Assembly (NCBI GenBank): GCA_963738835.1
Contig: CAVTYH010000006.1
Location: 186,001 to 250,000, forward strand
DNA length: 64,000 bases
From: CAVTYH01 sp963738835
GTDB taxonomy: Bacteria; Planctomycetota; Planctomycetia; Pirellulales; JADZDJ01
Direction of reading: 5' to 3'
Shown here: piece after piece, positions 19,295 to 28,099 of the stretch
How positions within the stretch are numbered: the first letter of the stretch is position 1
Layout: every line of letters begins with the position of its first letter
Program-made: the position numbers and the translations under genes
The notes under the pieces: model-generated
What the model was told of the DNA's origin: nothing
What the model saw: only the letters and a program-made list of their open reading frames with translations
Databases searched by the model: none

Positions 19295-19995
19295 ATGAAC
19301 CAAAAAATCACGTGTCCTCGTTGTAAAAAAACTTCGAGGTATCAGGTGAACTTTTCGACTCCGCCGTCGCTTGTCCGAACTGTCGTGCCACGTTCAATCC
19401 ATTGCAGAAATATGTCGAGGAAATGTGGGAGAGGACGAAGACGCCGGAATTTCGAGCCTTCATGAAGGCCAATGTCGCGGAAGCCAACAAGAATATCACT
19501 CACGCGGACTTCGTTGCCGGCATTCTGAATGGGACGATGGGATTTCAGTGCATGTTTTGCGGGCCCTTTCATTTTATCCGAGGAGTACGCCGGACGATTT
19601 TTAGCATCTTCGTTTTTCTCTACACGATAGCACCCGCCATTTTCGTTACGTTATGGGCATGGCACGAGAACAATTGGTGGCTTCTCGCGGGGATTGTTGT
19701 ATCAGCCGTCGGAACACTACTCGCTGCGCAGCTCGTCCGCAATCAAGACAAGCAGAATTCCATCGCCGGATGGTTTCTCGTCGCATTTATCGGTTCATGG
19801 TTTGAATTTGGGATTCACAACTATTTTACCTTTTTCGCGATGTGTGGATCGTGGGGTATGATGTTCTTTATGATCGCCGAAAATGCACAGAAGGAGTATG
19901 CAATACAGTCGTTCATTGAGCATCCAGAGGTTTTTGAGGACGCGACTGCCCGGGGTTGGATTAGGATTGTCCGAAAAGACGACGAGAGTAATTGA
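19295..19995 (+). CDS. Zinc-ribbon membrane protein with frameshift in an A7 homopolymer
   Basis: The ATG at 19295 opens with MNQKITCPRCKK, the first half of a zinc ribbon. The second half, ACPNCRATFNPLQKYVEEMW, lies in another frame that continues intact to 19995. The two join exactly if the run of seven A at 19323-19329 is read as eight, giving a CxxC-x(n)-CxxC ribbon. The remainder has a helical segment and about four membrane spans (TIFSIFVFLYTIAPAIFVTL, WWLLAGIVVSAVGTLLAA, WFLVAFIGSWFEFG, FAMCGSWGMMFFMIA) with a charged C-terminus. Total about 234 residues. No known family recognised. The homopolymer could be a sequencing error or a real phase-variable site. Confidence 0.65.
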
Positions 19996-20087
19996 CGCGC
20001 CTGACAAGAGCTACTGCGAACCCTCCGCACTTGGAAGTCGGTCGCATCAGCTTTGTCGTTGCGTCCTATTGAGCGCGGAGCACTGTG

Positions 20088-20720
20088 ATGCCACAACCAC
20101 TCTTCGACCAAGAATTTCACCGGAAGTACGAATGCGCCATGGGCGCTGAACTTGGTCCGTTGTACGTGGGACTGATGCAGGATGTGCTCTGGCTTAACGA
20201 CAAATGGGAACAATTCCTTAGCCTTTTCGGGCACTCTAAAGAGCGCGTGGCAGTTCTGAACGACGCAGCGTCACACTTGTTTGGCTTGTTGCAGGAGGTC
20301 TTCTGGAGCGACGTTCTTCTGCACATGGCTCGCTTAACCGATCGGCCCAGTGTGGCCGACCACGACACTCTTTCTCTTCGCGCGCTGCCGGGCTTGCTCC
20401 CAGACAACACTGTTCGCTCAGAGATAGAAGGGTCTCTGACCATTCTATTGTCGCAGGTCGCATTCGCGCGAGATTGGCGCAACCGTCGCCTCGCGCACAC
20501 TGATCGCGATTTGGCCCTTAAGCAACTGAGTGCCAAACCGCTCCAGCCTGGTAAACGCTCAGAGGTTTCCAATGCTCTTAAGACTATGAGCGATATCTTA
20601 AACAAGCTCGATGCCCACTACTGCAACACCAACATGCAATACGAGGACTTTAGCATCGTATCTGACACAGACGCGCTCATCGACCTTATTCAAAGAGGAA
20701 TGAGCCGACGCAATGGTTAG
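20088..20720 (+). CDS. AbiU2-like HEPN-domain protein
   Basis: The ATG at 20088, with GGAG seven bases upstream, gives 210 mostly helical residues. The pattern FWSDVLLHMARLTDRPSV, SLRALPGLLP and FARDWRNRRLAHTDRDLA resembles the AbiU2-like family of HEPN domains; the segment RNRRLAH supplies the Rx4-6H motif that forms the RNase site in many HEPN toxins. AbiU proteins are linked to abortive phage infection in lactococci, and HEPN proteins often serve as toxins or defence effectors. No nucleotidyltransferase or other antitoxin partner is adjacent; the upstream gene is the zinc-ribbon membrane protein, 92 bases away. The family call is by motif resemblance and the defence role is inference. Confidence 0.6.
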   Translation: MPQPLFDQEFHRKYECAMGAELGPLYVGLMQDVLWLNDKWEQFLSLFGHSKERVAVLNDAASHLFGLLQEVFWSDVLLHMARLTDRPSVADHDTLSLRALPGLLPDNTVRSEIEGSLTILLSQVAFARDWRNRRLAHTDRDLALKQLSAKPLQPGKRSEVSNALKTMSDILNKLDAHYCNTNMQYEDFSIVSDTDALIDLIQRGMSRRNG

Positions 20721-20761
20721 ATCGGGGCCTTTGCTCTGACCCTGACACCTTTGCTTGACAC

Positions 20762-21872
20762 CTAACGCTTGGCTTCTTCATCCGCAAAACAGAGCACGAC
20801 TGCTACGGCGCTGGTGGCGGTCTGGCTTTGAATCTTGGCGCCCGTGGGCGTAGTCCAGTCGTCGCCCATGATGTTGTCGGCCGGCCGGCGGTTGCGCCAC
20901 GCGGCGTCGGCATTGGCTTTCATCCAGGGCAGAAACTCGGTGCGGCCGCAGTCATGAATGAGCAGTTTCATGTACCGGACGAAAATTCCCTTGAACGCGC
21001 CGCCGTTGCCCTGGCCTTCGCTTTTCAAAATGTGTTGATCGGTGACGCAGAGGTTCTCTTTAGTCCACTCGGCCGTTTTAATCGCATCGTCGAGATACGC
21101 CGGGTCGTTGGTTTCTTGATAAAGCAGGACGGCGGCCCCGAGGTAGGTTCCCTGGTTGTAAGTCAGCGAAAACCTGCCAATCCGCGTGGTTTGCCGGGCC
21201 TTATCGTAGCGAATGCTGTCAAAGACCTTGCCGGTGCCGTCGGTCAGTGTTTTTTTCTCCCAAGCGTAAAGGCTCTTGGCTTTTTCCAAGTAAGAGGCAT
21301 CTTTCAGGAGCACCGAAAGCCGCACGGCGGCAATCACCGCCGGGCTGTTGAGGCAACTGTTCTTGGAAGTTCGCTGGTTGATCCAATAGAGGCCGCCCCC
21401 CAGCGTCTCGTCCCGGAAATTGTCGTAGACAAAGTCGAAACTGGCTTTTGCTTTGTTCAGGTAGCGCTCGTCGCCCGTGATCTTATAAGCCCGGCGCAGG
21501 CGATGGCCCACCACATGATGTCGTCGTTGTATTTGTTGGTGGTCCAGTCGGGATATTTCTGGATGAAACCATCGTAGACCTCGTTGATCTGCCGCTTGAC
21601 GTCTTCACTGCCCGTGCGGTCGTACTCGTCCATGACGGTGTCCCAGAGCTGCGCCGCAAACCAGAAATCGGCTTTCTGCGCCCTTGTTCTTCCTTGCGAA
21701 AGAATTTGGTCTCGGGGTCCCAGTACACCTTGTTCAACGAACTGAAGGCGGCCTCGGCCTCCGCCGGTGTCACCGCCTGGGCGGTGTTCGCCAGCAACAG
21801 CAAGCCCAGGCCGGCGGCGAGGAATAACAGCGCGGCCCAGTCCGCAGTTTTCAAGATTTGGAAACAGGGCAT
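20762..21872 (-). CDS. GH76 family glycoside hydrolase (alpha-1,6-mannanase-like), two frameshifts
   Basis: Predicted secreted (alpha/alpha)6-barrel glycosidase. The N-terminus is a signal peptide (AALLFLAAGLGLLLLANTAQA), followed by AEAAFSSLNKVYWD. The catalytic motif YNDDIMWWAIACA shows the adjacent Asp pair of GH76, and GGGLYWINQRTSKNSCLNSP matches the family's GGIWW...KNAxxN block. C-terminal GTYLGAAVLLYQET and GAFKGIFVRYMKLLI also fit. Frames break near 21685 (before QKADFWFAAQLWD) and near 21487 (at ACA-RAYKITGDERY). The repaired protein has about 370 residues, normal for the family. ATG 21872 follows AGAAGGA. It lies 17 bases after a small membrane-protein gene in the same direction, so they may be co-transcribed. 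Confidence 0.82.
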
Positions 21873-21889
21873 GTGTCATCCTTCTCTGG

Positions 21890-22223
21890 CTACTTCCATG
21901 CCCCGTACAACACGATGGCCACAAAGGCTATTTCCACCGCCAAGATATACCAGACCCTGCGTGGCAGCGGTTCGCCCTTGATTTGTGCGAACCGCCAGTA
22001 GCAAGCAAATCGAGGCTACGGTTCGCGATGCAAGCCATGTTATTCCAATCCAGGTGCTTATGATCCGCGAATCAGCATGCGTGGATCGCCACCAGTATAA
22101 GCCGCAAACCAAGTACGATAACGCCTCGATGCACCCTCTCGACAGAAATACGACGGCCCACCATTTCCCCGGAGATTTCTCCGCATCGGTTGGCAACCAC
22201 CTAGCAGTTTCCCAAGATTGCAT
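21890..22223 (-). CDS. Small membrane protein, one frameshift
   Basis: From the ATG at 22223 the frame encodes two hydrophobic segments (WWAVVFLSRGCIEALSYLVC and STWIGITWLASRTVASICLL). Near 22003 a neighbouring frame takes over with WRFAQIKGEPLPRRVWYILA followed by a third span, EIAFVAIVLYGAWK, and a stop at 21890. The continuous hydrophobic pattern across the break supports a real 110-residue protein with three or more membrane spans. I do not recognise the family. It precedes the GH76 gene by 17 bases on the same strand. Confidence 0.5.
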
Positions 22224-22282
22224 GGATAATCAAATCATCTCAAACAACTCGTCAAAACTCCACAGGTGATCGGTAACACGCA

Positions 22283-22525
22283 ATGAAAAAAGACATGCGA
22301 GAAGATTTTCGCCAAATCTGGCAACTCTATTTAATTCTCGGTGGCCTAACCTCCGTATTTGCGAGTCCGATCATCGCTGTACTGGGAGTTTGTTGGGGCG
22401 GTGACGGTGCTGCTTATTGGTTCTTGGCTAGCGGCTTTTCGGCAGTGTCAGGGGCATATTTTTTCTGGAAGGGACTTCGCATGAAAATCAATTCCAAATG
22501 CATTCCCCCGCGCAAAACCAATTGA
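22283..22525 (+). CDS. Small two-span membrane protein
   Basis: This gene encodes 80 residues from an ATG at 22283: a charged N-terminus (MKKDMREDFRQIW), two hydrophobic segments (LYLILGGLTSVFASPIIAVL and AYWFLASGFSAVSGAYFFW) and a basic tail. The composition is that of a real membrane protein rather than a shadow frame. It starts a run of very small rightward genes up to 23.5 kb. No family recognised and no function proposed. Confidence 0.55.
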   Translation: MKKDMREDFRQIWQLYLILGGLTSVFASPIIAVLGVCWGGDGAAYWFLASGFSAVSGAYFFWKGLRMKINSKCIPPRKTN

Positions 22526-22571
22526 CAGCGACAAGACAGAATGACGCAGAATCGTTAATAGCCAACTCCAA

Positions 22572-22748
22572 ATGAAAATCGCGCCATTAATTCTGATCCT
22601 GCTGGCACTTGTGCTTGTCTATGGCGCAATTGCCGCGATTCTTCGACAGGATATGGGCGTCGGAGGCACGGTCGTCATATTCTCACTTCCTGCAATGCTG
22701 TTGTTTTCAGCCTTCGAGATTTGGCGAATTCAACGCAAGAATAGGTAG
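22572..22748 (+). CDS. Very small membrane protein, 58 residues
   Basis: An ATG at 22572 opens a 58-residue frame with a strongly hydrophobic N-terminal span (APLILILLALVLVYGAIAAI), a short polar turn (LRQDMGVGG) and a second span (TVVIFSLPAMLLFSAFEIW), ending in a basic tail (RIQRKNR). This two-span hairpin with a positive C-terminus is typical of small membrane proteins. It stops 19 bases before the next gene. No family recognised. Confidence 0.5.
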   Translation: MKIAPLILILLALVLVYGAIAAILRQDMGVGGTVVIFSLPAMLLFSAFEIWRIQRKNR

Positions 22749-22767
22749 AATCGACGGATCGACTTTC

Positions 22768-23160
22768 ATGCGTCTCCTTTTCACCATCCGCGATGTGTTC
22801 TGGCTGAGACGAGCTGTCGTCGTCATGGCGCTCCTTGCTGCCATCCACCTTGCCTTGACGTGGTATACAGTCTCGGAGGCATTTGCGCACGGGCTAGAGC
22901 GAGGCATTGCCGCGCGGTTTGGTTCGGTCATCCCGTCCGACACTGGGCTCGATAATTTCGTTGCCGTGACGAGCACGATTCTCTTGCTGCCCGTGGGGCT
23001 CGTTTTCAACTGGCTGCCTCCAACCACCGGTAACGACCCGGCCGACAGGGTTTTGTTTTGGACCCTGTTGGTGCTCAACAGCCTCTTGTGTGGCGCGACC
23101 CTTTATTACGGAGCTCGCAAGATTAATTCGCTAATTTGGCACATGCCCGCTGGAAGATAA
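22768..23160 (+). CDS. Membrane protein with planctomycete FTIRDxxWL N-terminus
   Basis: The ATG at 22768 is preferred over upstream in-frame codons because the protein then starts MRLLFTIRDVFWLRR, the N-terminal signature of many planctomycete membrane proteins. It has 130 residues with three hydrophobic segments (AVVVMALLAAIHLALTWYTV, FVAVTSTILLLPVGLVFNWL, VLFWTLLVLNSLLCGATLYY). The loop between spans one and two is polar. No enzymatic motif is visible. Two further copies of the N-terminal motif lie just downstream, at 23163 and 23466, suggesting that this site has accumulated related or decayed genes. Confidence 0.6.
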   Translation: MRLLFTIRDVFWLRRAVVVMALLAAIHLALTWYTVSEAFAHGLERGIAARFGSVIPSDTGLDNFVAVTSTILLLPVGLVFNWLPPTTGNDPADRVLFWTLLVLNSLLCGATLYYGARKINSLIWHMPAGR

Positions 23161-23162
23161 TC

Positions 23163-23231
23163 ATGCATCTGCGCTGCACCATCCGCGATTTGCACTGGCT
23201 GGCTGCCTTGGTGATAGAATTTGAGAAATGA
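23163..23231 (+). CDS. 22-residue peptide with FTIRD-like motif, overlapping the next start
   Basis: The frame MHLRCTIRDLHWLAALVIEF plus EK ends in TGA overlapping the next ATG (ATGA at 23228-23231). The motif TIRDLHWLAALV copies the N-terminus of the preceding gene. It may be the remnant of a truncated FTIRD-family gene, or a leader peptide whose translation is coupled to the next small gene. No ribosome-binding site is obvious. Confidence 0.35.
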   Translation: MHLRCTIRDLHWLAALVIEFEK

Positions 23232-23449
23232 GCCATTCAACAATCTACCATTGGATGATTCTTGTCTGCATTGTTCTCTTGTTGCTTGGGAACCGATTGC
23301 CGTCGATTTTGCGCGAATTGCACAACGAACCAATGCACCCACCGCGCGAATCCGCAGACGACCGACCGCTGCTTTGGATTTGCCTGGCATTGATCGTAGT
23401 AATATTTGTGGCAAGCATTACTTATCTCATTCGACGAAACTCGTTCTGA
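23228..23449 (+). CDS. Small two-span membrane protein, 73 residues
   Basis: The ATG at 23228 overlaps the stop of the 22-residue frame by four bases. The first segment, MILVCIVLLLLGNRLPSILR, resembles the N-terminal span plus amphipathic start of TatA-type translocase subunits (hydrophobic run followed by LLLxGxRLP). A second span (LLWICLALIVVIFVASITYL) follows a charged loop, which TatA lacks. I therefore call it only a small membrane protein. The family is not recognised. Confidence 0.5.
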   Translation: MSHSTIYHWMILVCIVLLLLGNRLPSILRELHNEPMHPPRESADDRPLLWICLALIVVIFVASITYLIRRNSF

Positions 23450-23453
23450 CTCC

Positions 23454-23523
23454 CTGCGTCTGCGACTTCACTATCCACGACTTGCTCTGGCTGGTTGCAG
23501 ATCAAGTAAATGAAGTCGCATAA
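23454..23523 (+). pseudogene. Isolated FTIHDLLWLVA motif, gene fragment
   Basis: In one frame this stretch reads CVCDFTIHDLLWLVADQVNE followed by a stop. It is the third copy of the planctomycete N-terminal motif within 760 bases, without a start codon or a following membrane domain. It is best read as the remnant of a lost gene. The sulfatase gene begins 57 bases further on. Confidence 0.35.
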
Positions 23524-23580
23524 AAACTTAAGTCGCCCACGTTGCGTTAACAAAACCATTCCCCCATCAAATCGCCGCAC

Positions 23581-25051
23581 ATGACGAACGACCGTTCCGT
23601 TTGCGTAATCTGCCTGCTGGTTGTCGGTTGGAATTTCGTTGGCCCCGCGCACTCGCCGGCCGAGGCCGCCGAGCGGCCGCCGAACATTGTGTTGCTGTTG
23701 GCCGACGATCTGGGCTACGGAGATCTGGGTTGCTACGGGCAAGAGCGCATCAAGACGCCGCAGATCGATCAATTGGCGCGCGACGGGATGCGGTTCACGC
23801 AGTTTTATGCCGGCTGCACCGTGTGTGCGCCGTCGCGCTGCGCTGCTGACGGGGTTGCACACGGGGCATGGCCGCATTCGCGGCAACAATCGGGTCGATC
23901 TGCGGCCGGAAGACACAACCATCGCCGAAGTTTTGAAGCAGGCCGGTTACGCCACCGGCATTTGCGGCAAGTGGGGCCTGGGGAGCGAGGGCTCGGCGGG
24001 CGTTCCCACGCGCAAGGGATTCGATTTTTTCTACGGCTATCTCGATCAGATGCATGCCCACAACTACTATCCAGCATATTTGTTTCGCAATGAAGAGCGT
24101 GTGCCGCTGAAGAACGTAGTGCCTGGCGCCGGGCCTTTTGGCCGGGGTGTGGCCACGACGAAGGCCGAGTACAGTCACGATCTGGTGGTGCAAGAGGCGC
24201 TCGATTTTATCGATCGCAGCCAATCGCAGCCGTTCTTTTTGTATCTGCCGTTCACCGTTCCGCACGCCAACAACGAAGACAAGCCCAACGGCATGGAAGT
24301 GCCCGACTACGGAATTTACAGCGAGCTAGATCGGCCCGCGCCGCAAAAAGGATTTGCCGCGATGGTGACGCGCATGGATCGCGATATTGGGCGCATTGTG
24401 GCGCGGCTGAAGGAACTGGGGCTTACCGACAACACGCTGGTGCTGTTCTCTTCCGACAACGGTCCGCACCGCGAAGGAGGCAACAATCCGCAGTTCAACC
24501 ATTCCAGCGGTCCGCTGCGTGGCATCAAGCGAGATTTGTACGAGGGCGGCATTCGCGTGCCGCTGATCGCCGTTTGGCCAGGCCACGTGCCCGCCGGAGC
24601 CACGAGCGATTTCGTCGGCGCCTTTTGGGATTTCTTCCCCACGCTGGCCGAGTTGGCCGGAGCCCGCGATCGAGTGCCGGCAGGTCTCGACGGAATTTCG
24701 TTCCTCCCCACGCTGCTGGGGCAGCCCGAAAAACAAAAGGAACACGATTATCTGTATTGGGCGTTCTACGAAGGCGCCAGTGCCCGGGCCGCCCGCGCCG
24801 GCAATTGGAAAGGCGTCGAAGAGCCGTACGGCACGCCGCTGCAACTATTCGATTTGCAGAAAGATGTGGGTGAAACCACTAGCGTGGCCAGCGCCCATCC
24901 CGACATTGTGGAGCGCATGCAAAAAATCTTCGCTGAGGCCAACACGCCTTCCGACATTTGGAAATTCCCTAAAAGCCCCGCCGCGGCGAGCGCCAAAGGC
25001 AAGTTGCAAAACGCGCCGGCTCCGCTGGAGAAAGGGCCTGGAGGTCGTTAG
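23581..25051 (+). CDS. Formylglycine-dependent sulfatase (arylsulfatase A type), one frameshift
   Basis: Secreted sulfatase that hydrolyses sulfate esters, probably from sulfated polysaccharides. The signal peptide is 1-30 (VCVICLLVVGWNFVGP). Catalytic features: metal-binding PPNIVLLLADDLGYGDLGCYG; the activation motif CAPSR (about residue 82), whose Cys is converted to formylglycine by a maturation enzyme; CGKWGLG with the conserved Lys; and TLVLFSSDNGPHREGG with metal-binding Asp/Asn. The frame breaks near 23842, directly after CAPSRCA, with ALLTGLHTGH continuing in the next frame; one missing base is implied. The repaired length is 490 residues, normal for the family. Its 3' end overlaps by four bases the 3' end of the convergent AAA gene. 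Confidence 0.92.
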
Positions 25052-26589
25052 CCGTGTCCGCGGCTGCTGCTGAAAAATGGCGAAAACCAGGCAGGGCGGT
25101 TAGAACGGTGGGAATTGGTTCGCGCTTCCGCTTCCGCGTAGCGCTGTTTGTTGGTGCGAACGTCGTCGATTGCCGATAAAAAATAATCGGTCGTCGACCG
25201 CGGCGGTTGATTGGTTGCGCGGTCGAAAGCCAAAAGCGTTTTGGCGTCTTCGATGACACGCTTCAAATCGGCGCCGCTAAAATCGTTGCTGGCAGCGACC
25301 ACTTCGTTCACATTAGCTTCGCGCAGCGCTGCCGGCGCAGCGGCCAACAACTCTTCCAGAATTGCCGTGCGGGCTACTTCGTCGGGCAATCGAGTTTCCA
25401 GCCACAGTTCAATCCGGCCCGATCGCACCAGAGCCGGCGGCAAGTTGCCGACATCCATTGCCGTCATCATCACACAAACACGAGCGGCGCTGTTGCTTTC
25501 CAGTCCGTCCAGCATCGTGAGCAGGTAACGATACAGTCCGTGCTCCTCGCCGCTTTCGAAAATGACATCGCTGTCGTCGATAAAATGACGGCCGGAGCAT
25601 TTTGCTGTGCGGATTCGAACACGTGACTTACGTGCTCATAAAAATTCGAGGTGCCGGAAATGTAAGTTCCGTCGATCAAGAAGAATTTTCCTTTCAGTCG
25701 CCGCGCCAAGGCACGTCCCACGGTAGTCTTTCCCGTGCCAGGAGGACCCACCAACAAAACGCCGCGTTTGGCACGCAAATCGAACTCCTCGGCCAACGAT
25801 TCGTTTTCCAGCGGCAGCACGACGTTCGCCTCCAGGCTGCGAATGATATCGTCAATACCTTTGAGCGACCGCAGATCAACCTCCGCCACTTCGTCCAAGT
25901 TGACGTTGCTTGCCAATCGTTGCGATCGCAAGTATTCGATGAACGATTCCGTGTCGACCCGCGGTTCGTGCCGCATCCACAGACTAGCTGCGCAATTGAT
26001 GGCCGTTTAGCTTCGGTGCAAACCGATAGACCTTCTCGAAGTTGATTGCCGCGGCTGGTTCGCCGAGCCAGTGCTGACAAACGTGGCGGTAATCGGCCGC
26101 CTTAAAGCCTTGCATCCCGCAGTAATAACGCCGAGCCTGGAAAGACTCTGGTGCATGACCATCGGTACCCATGATCAGCGTTTTCTTGGTTTCTTCGGCA
26201 TATGCGGTAATGACAGTCAATGGCGATTGCACATAGCCTGCCCGAGGATTGAAGTGACATTGGCTGGTGGCTGCCGTCAGCAACTGTACATCGTCAACCA
26301 GCACCAGATCGTGTTGCTCTAGTGCCTCCATCACGCCCCGATAAAAAGCGTCTTCCAGCGCCAGCGGGTGACCTTGCAAAACGTTGTCGACCCAAGTTTT
26401 TGCGCTAAGCAACGTACCGCCGAGCTGCGCGTGCAGGTGCTGCAACAACGTCGTGCGCCCCATGCCGTTGTCGCAAGCCAACTCGAACAGTCGCCCGCGA
26501 GCCACGCCTTGCGTGAACCATTGGAAAGCATTTTGCTGAGTTGGACACAGCGATATTTTTTCGGCGGAAGTCGAAGCGTTATTTGTCAT
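25048..26589 (-). CDS. Tandem AAA+ ATPase (two P-loop modules), two frameshifts
   Basis: ATG 26589 is preferred over the GTG at 26631 because a TATAAT box lies at 26645-26650. The first module has an altered Walker A (CDNGMGRTTLLQ, Lys replaced by Arg) and Walker B LVLVDDVQ. The second is a Cdc48/FtsH-like AAA: Walker A GPPGTGKT, Walker B VIFIDDSD once the frame is restored, sensor 1 MMTAMD, and LPPALVRSGRIELWLE with the arginine-finger region. Frames break near 25985, between the modules, and near 25583 in a T4 run where five T restore IFIDD. Repaired length is about 515 residues. The first module may be regulatory. Partners and substrate are unknown; the divergent neighbour is another AAA ATPase. 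Confidence 0.75.
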
Positions 26590-26644
26590 ACAAAAAACCA
26601 AATCGGTGTATCGGTCGTGCGTTTCAGCCACGAAAAGTCATTTG

Positions 26645-26650
26645 ATTATA
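26645..26650 (-). promoter_or_regulatory. TATAAT -10 box for the leftward AAA gene
   Basis: On the minus strand a perfect TATAAT lies 56-61 bases upstream of the ATG at 26589, in an AT-rich gap of about 160 bases between the divergent ATPases. The matching -35 is weak (GTTACT at 17-base spacing). An ATTGT-CA-ACAAT dyad at 26677-26688 lies between the two genes and could be a shared operator. Confidence 0.4.
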
Positions 26651-26748
26651 CGGACATTACTCACGATAGTAACAAGCATTGTCAACAATCTTTACAGCGC
26701 GAAGTTACCAAGTGAACCCAATAATGATTTGCAGTGTCGTACCTGGCT

Positions 26749-27920
26749 ATGTCTCTACGGCAACATCAACTCGATCATGCAACATGCACGGCACTGGCTG
26801 CCGAGATGCTGGGCGGACCCGTGCGCGCATTGGTTTTGGATTGGGAGTTGGAATCTGTCATGCGGCGACGGTTGCGGTTGGAACAGCGCCGTGGCGTGGG
26901 CTGCGACGAAGCAATTTTGCGATTTCTCAGCAGCCGGCATGGCCACGAATTGGCGCGGTTGCCGAACGCTACCGCATCGATGCACCGGGTGGGCCCATTC
27001 ATGTGGTGCATGTCATTGCTCCGCGCATCTGGCATTCTGCGCATGAATCGTACGACTTTTGGGCAGTGGCGATGACCGACTATCGCCGGCTGTACGGCGT
27101 CTTGCGCCGGGCGGTGCGTCGCCGGCAGCGCCACTGGCCACCCTTAATGGTTGCGGAAGATCAGCACCGCTTGTGGCAAAACACAATTGGGTTTCTCAAG
27201 CAAACGCAGCATCGGTTGCGCGAATTGGGCGTGCCGGCCAAACGCGGCGTGCTGCTCTTGGGAGAACCCGGCAACGGCAAAACAATGGCCTGCCGTTGGT
27301 TGCGCGGTCACTGCAATCGGTTGGGGTTGGGCTGGCGCAACGTGAGTGCCGAGGAATTCGAATCGAATCGCCGTGAAGGCAATGCGCACGAATTGTTTGT
27401 GCTGCACCGGCCGGGCATTGTGATTTTCGACGACGTCGATATGGCTATTCGCCAACGGCAGCAGTCGTTCGAATCGGCCGACGCATCGACGTTTCTCCGC
27501 GGGCTGGATGGAATCGATCAGCATCACGGCGTGGTTTACATCTTCACCACCAACGCCACGGTAACGCAGCTCGATCCGGCTTTTCTACGGCCGGGGCGGA
27601 TCGATTTGGTGCTGGAATTCAAACGGCCCGACGCGGCATTGCGGCAGCGATTCATCGCCGAGCACTGGCACGCCGACATCGTAGCGGTGATCGATTTGGA
27701 TGCAGTCGTCGCCGTAACCGAGGGACTGAGCTTCGCCGAGCTCGATGAAATCAAGCGGCTGATGGTGCTGGACTATCTGGAAACCGACGAGTGGAATTGG
27801 GACCGGGCTTGGGCGGAATTTCGCCACGGCCGAGGCGAGGGAGAACGGCCGCCGATCGGTTTCTGTGGAGCGGCGCAGGGCAGGTTTGGGAAGGATTCTG
27901 TTTTGGTTCCAACCGCTTGA
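26749..27920 (+). CDS. AAA+ ATPase, divergent partner, one frameshift
   Basis: The N-terminal 150 residues (MSLRQHQLDHATCTALAAEM, VHVIAPRIWHSAHESYDFWA) are not a known domain to me. The AAA module has Walker A GEPGNGKT, Walker B IVIFDDVD, sensor 1 YIFTTNA and the second region of homology FLRPGRIDLVLEF with the arginine fingers, closest in style to the BCS1/Cdc48 group. The frame breaks near 26962 between HELAR and VAERYRIDAPGG. Repaired length is about 390 residues. The ATG at 26749 and a GTG at 26734 are both possible starts. The gene is divergently transcribed from the tandem AAA ATPase across about 160 bases, so the two are likely co-regulated; a shared complex is inference. Confidence 0.72.
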
Positions 27921-28017
27921 GACCGGGCGTGGGATCATGGTCTTCGCCAAGGCGTGGCAGCCGGCTGCTCGAGCTTCTGTGGCTTCCGCCGACCCAGGAA
28001 ATCTATCTAGCTGGCTG

Positions 28018-28045
28018 TTGACAACCCCGGGAAAACCGCTATTTT
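28018..28045 (+). promoter_or_regulatory. Sigma-70-type promoter for the DUF1559 gene
   Basis: A TTGACA at 28018-28023 and TATTTT at 28040-28045 are separated by 16 bases, giving a leader of about 50 bases before the ATG at 28100. The match is by eye against the sigma-70 consensus. Confidence 0.45.
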
Positions 28046-28099
28046 AGCCATCTGTTGAAATTGAGATCCAATATCAATAACGATAATAATGAGAAGCAG

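Noticed and set aside
20735..20762. Direct repeat CCTGACACCTTTGCTTGACACC as a mobile-element end
   Set aside because: The repeat is short and imperfect, with no partner sequence at the other end of a plausible element.
19277..20766. Integron-like attC core sites (GTTAGGC at about 19279, ACCTAAC at about 20760) around small genes
   Set aside because: The second half-sites at the required distance and an imperfect palindrome between them were not found, and no integrase is present.
23228..23449. TatA-like translocase subunit
   Set aside because: The first span and LGNRLP resemble TatA, but a second membrane span is present and the amphipathic helix is short, so the call is not safe.
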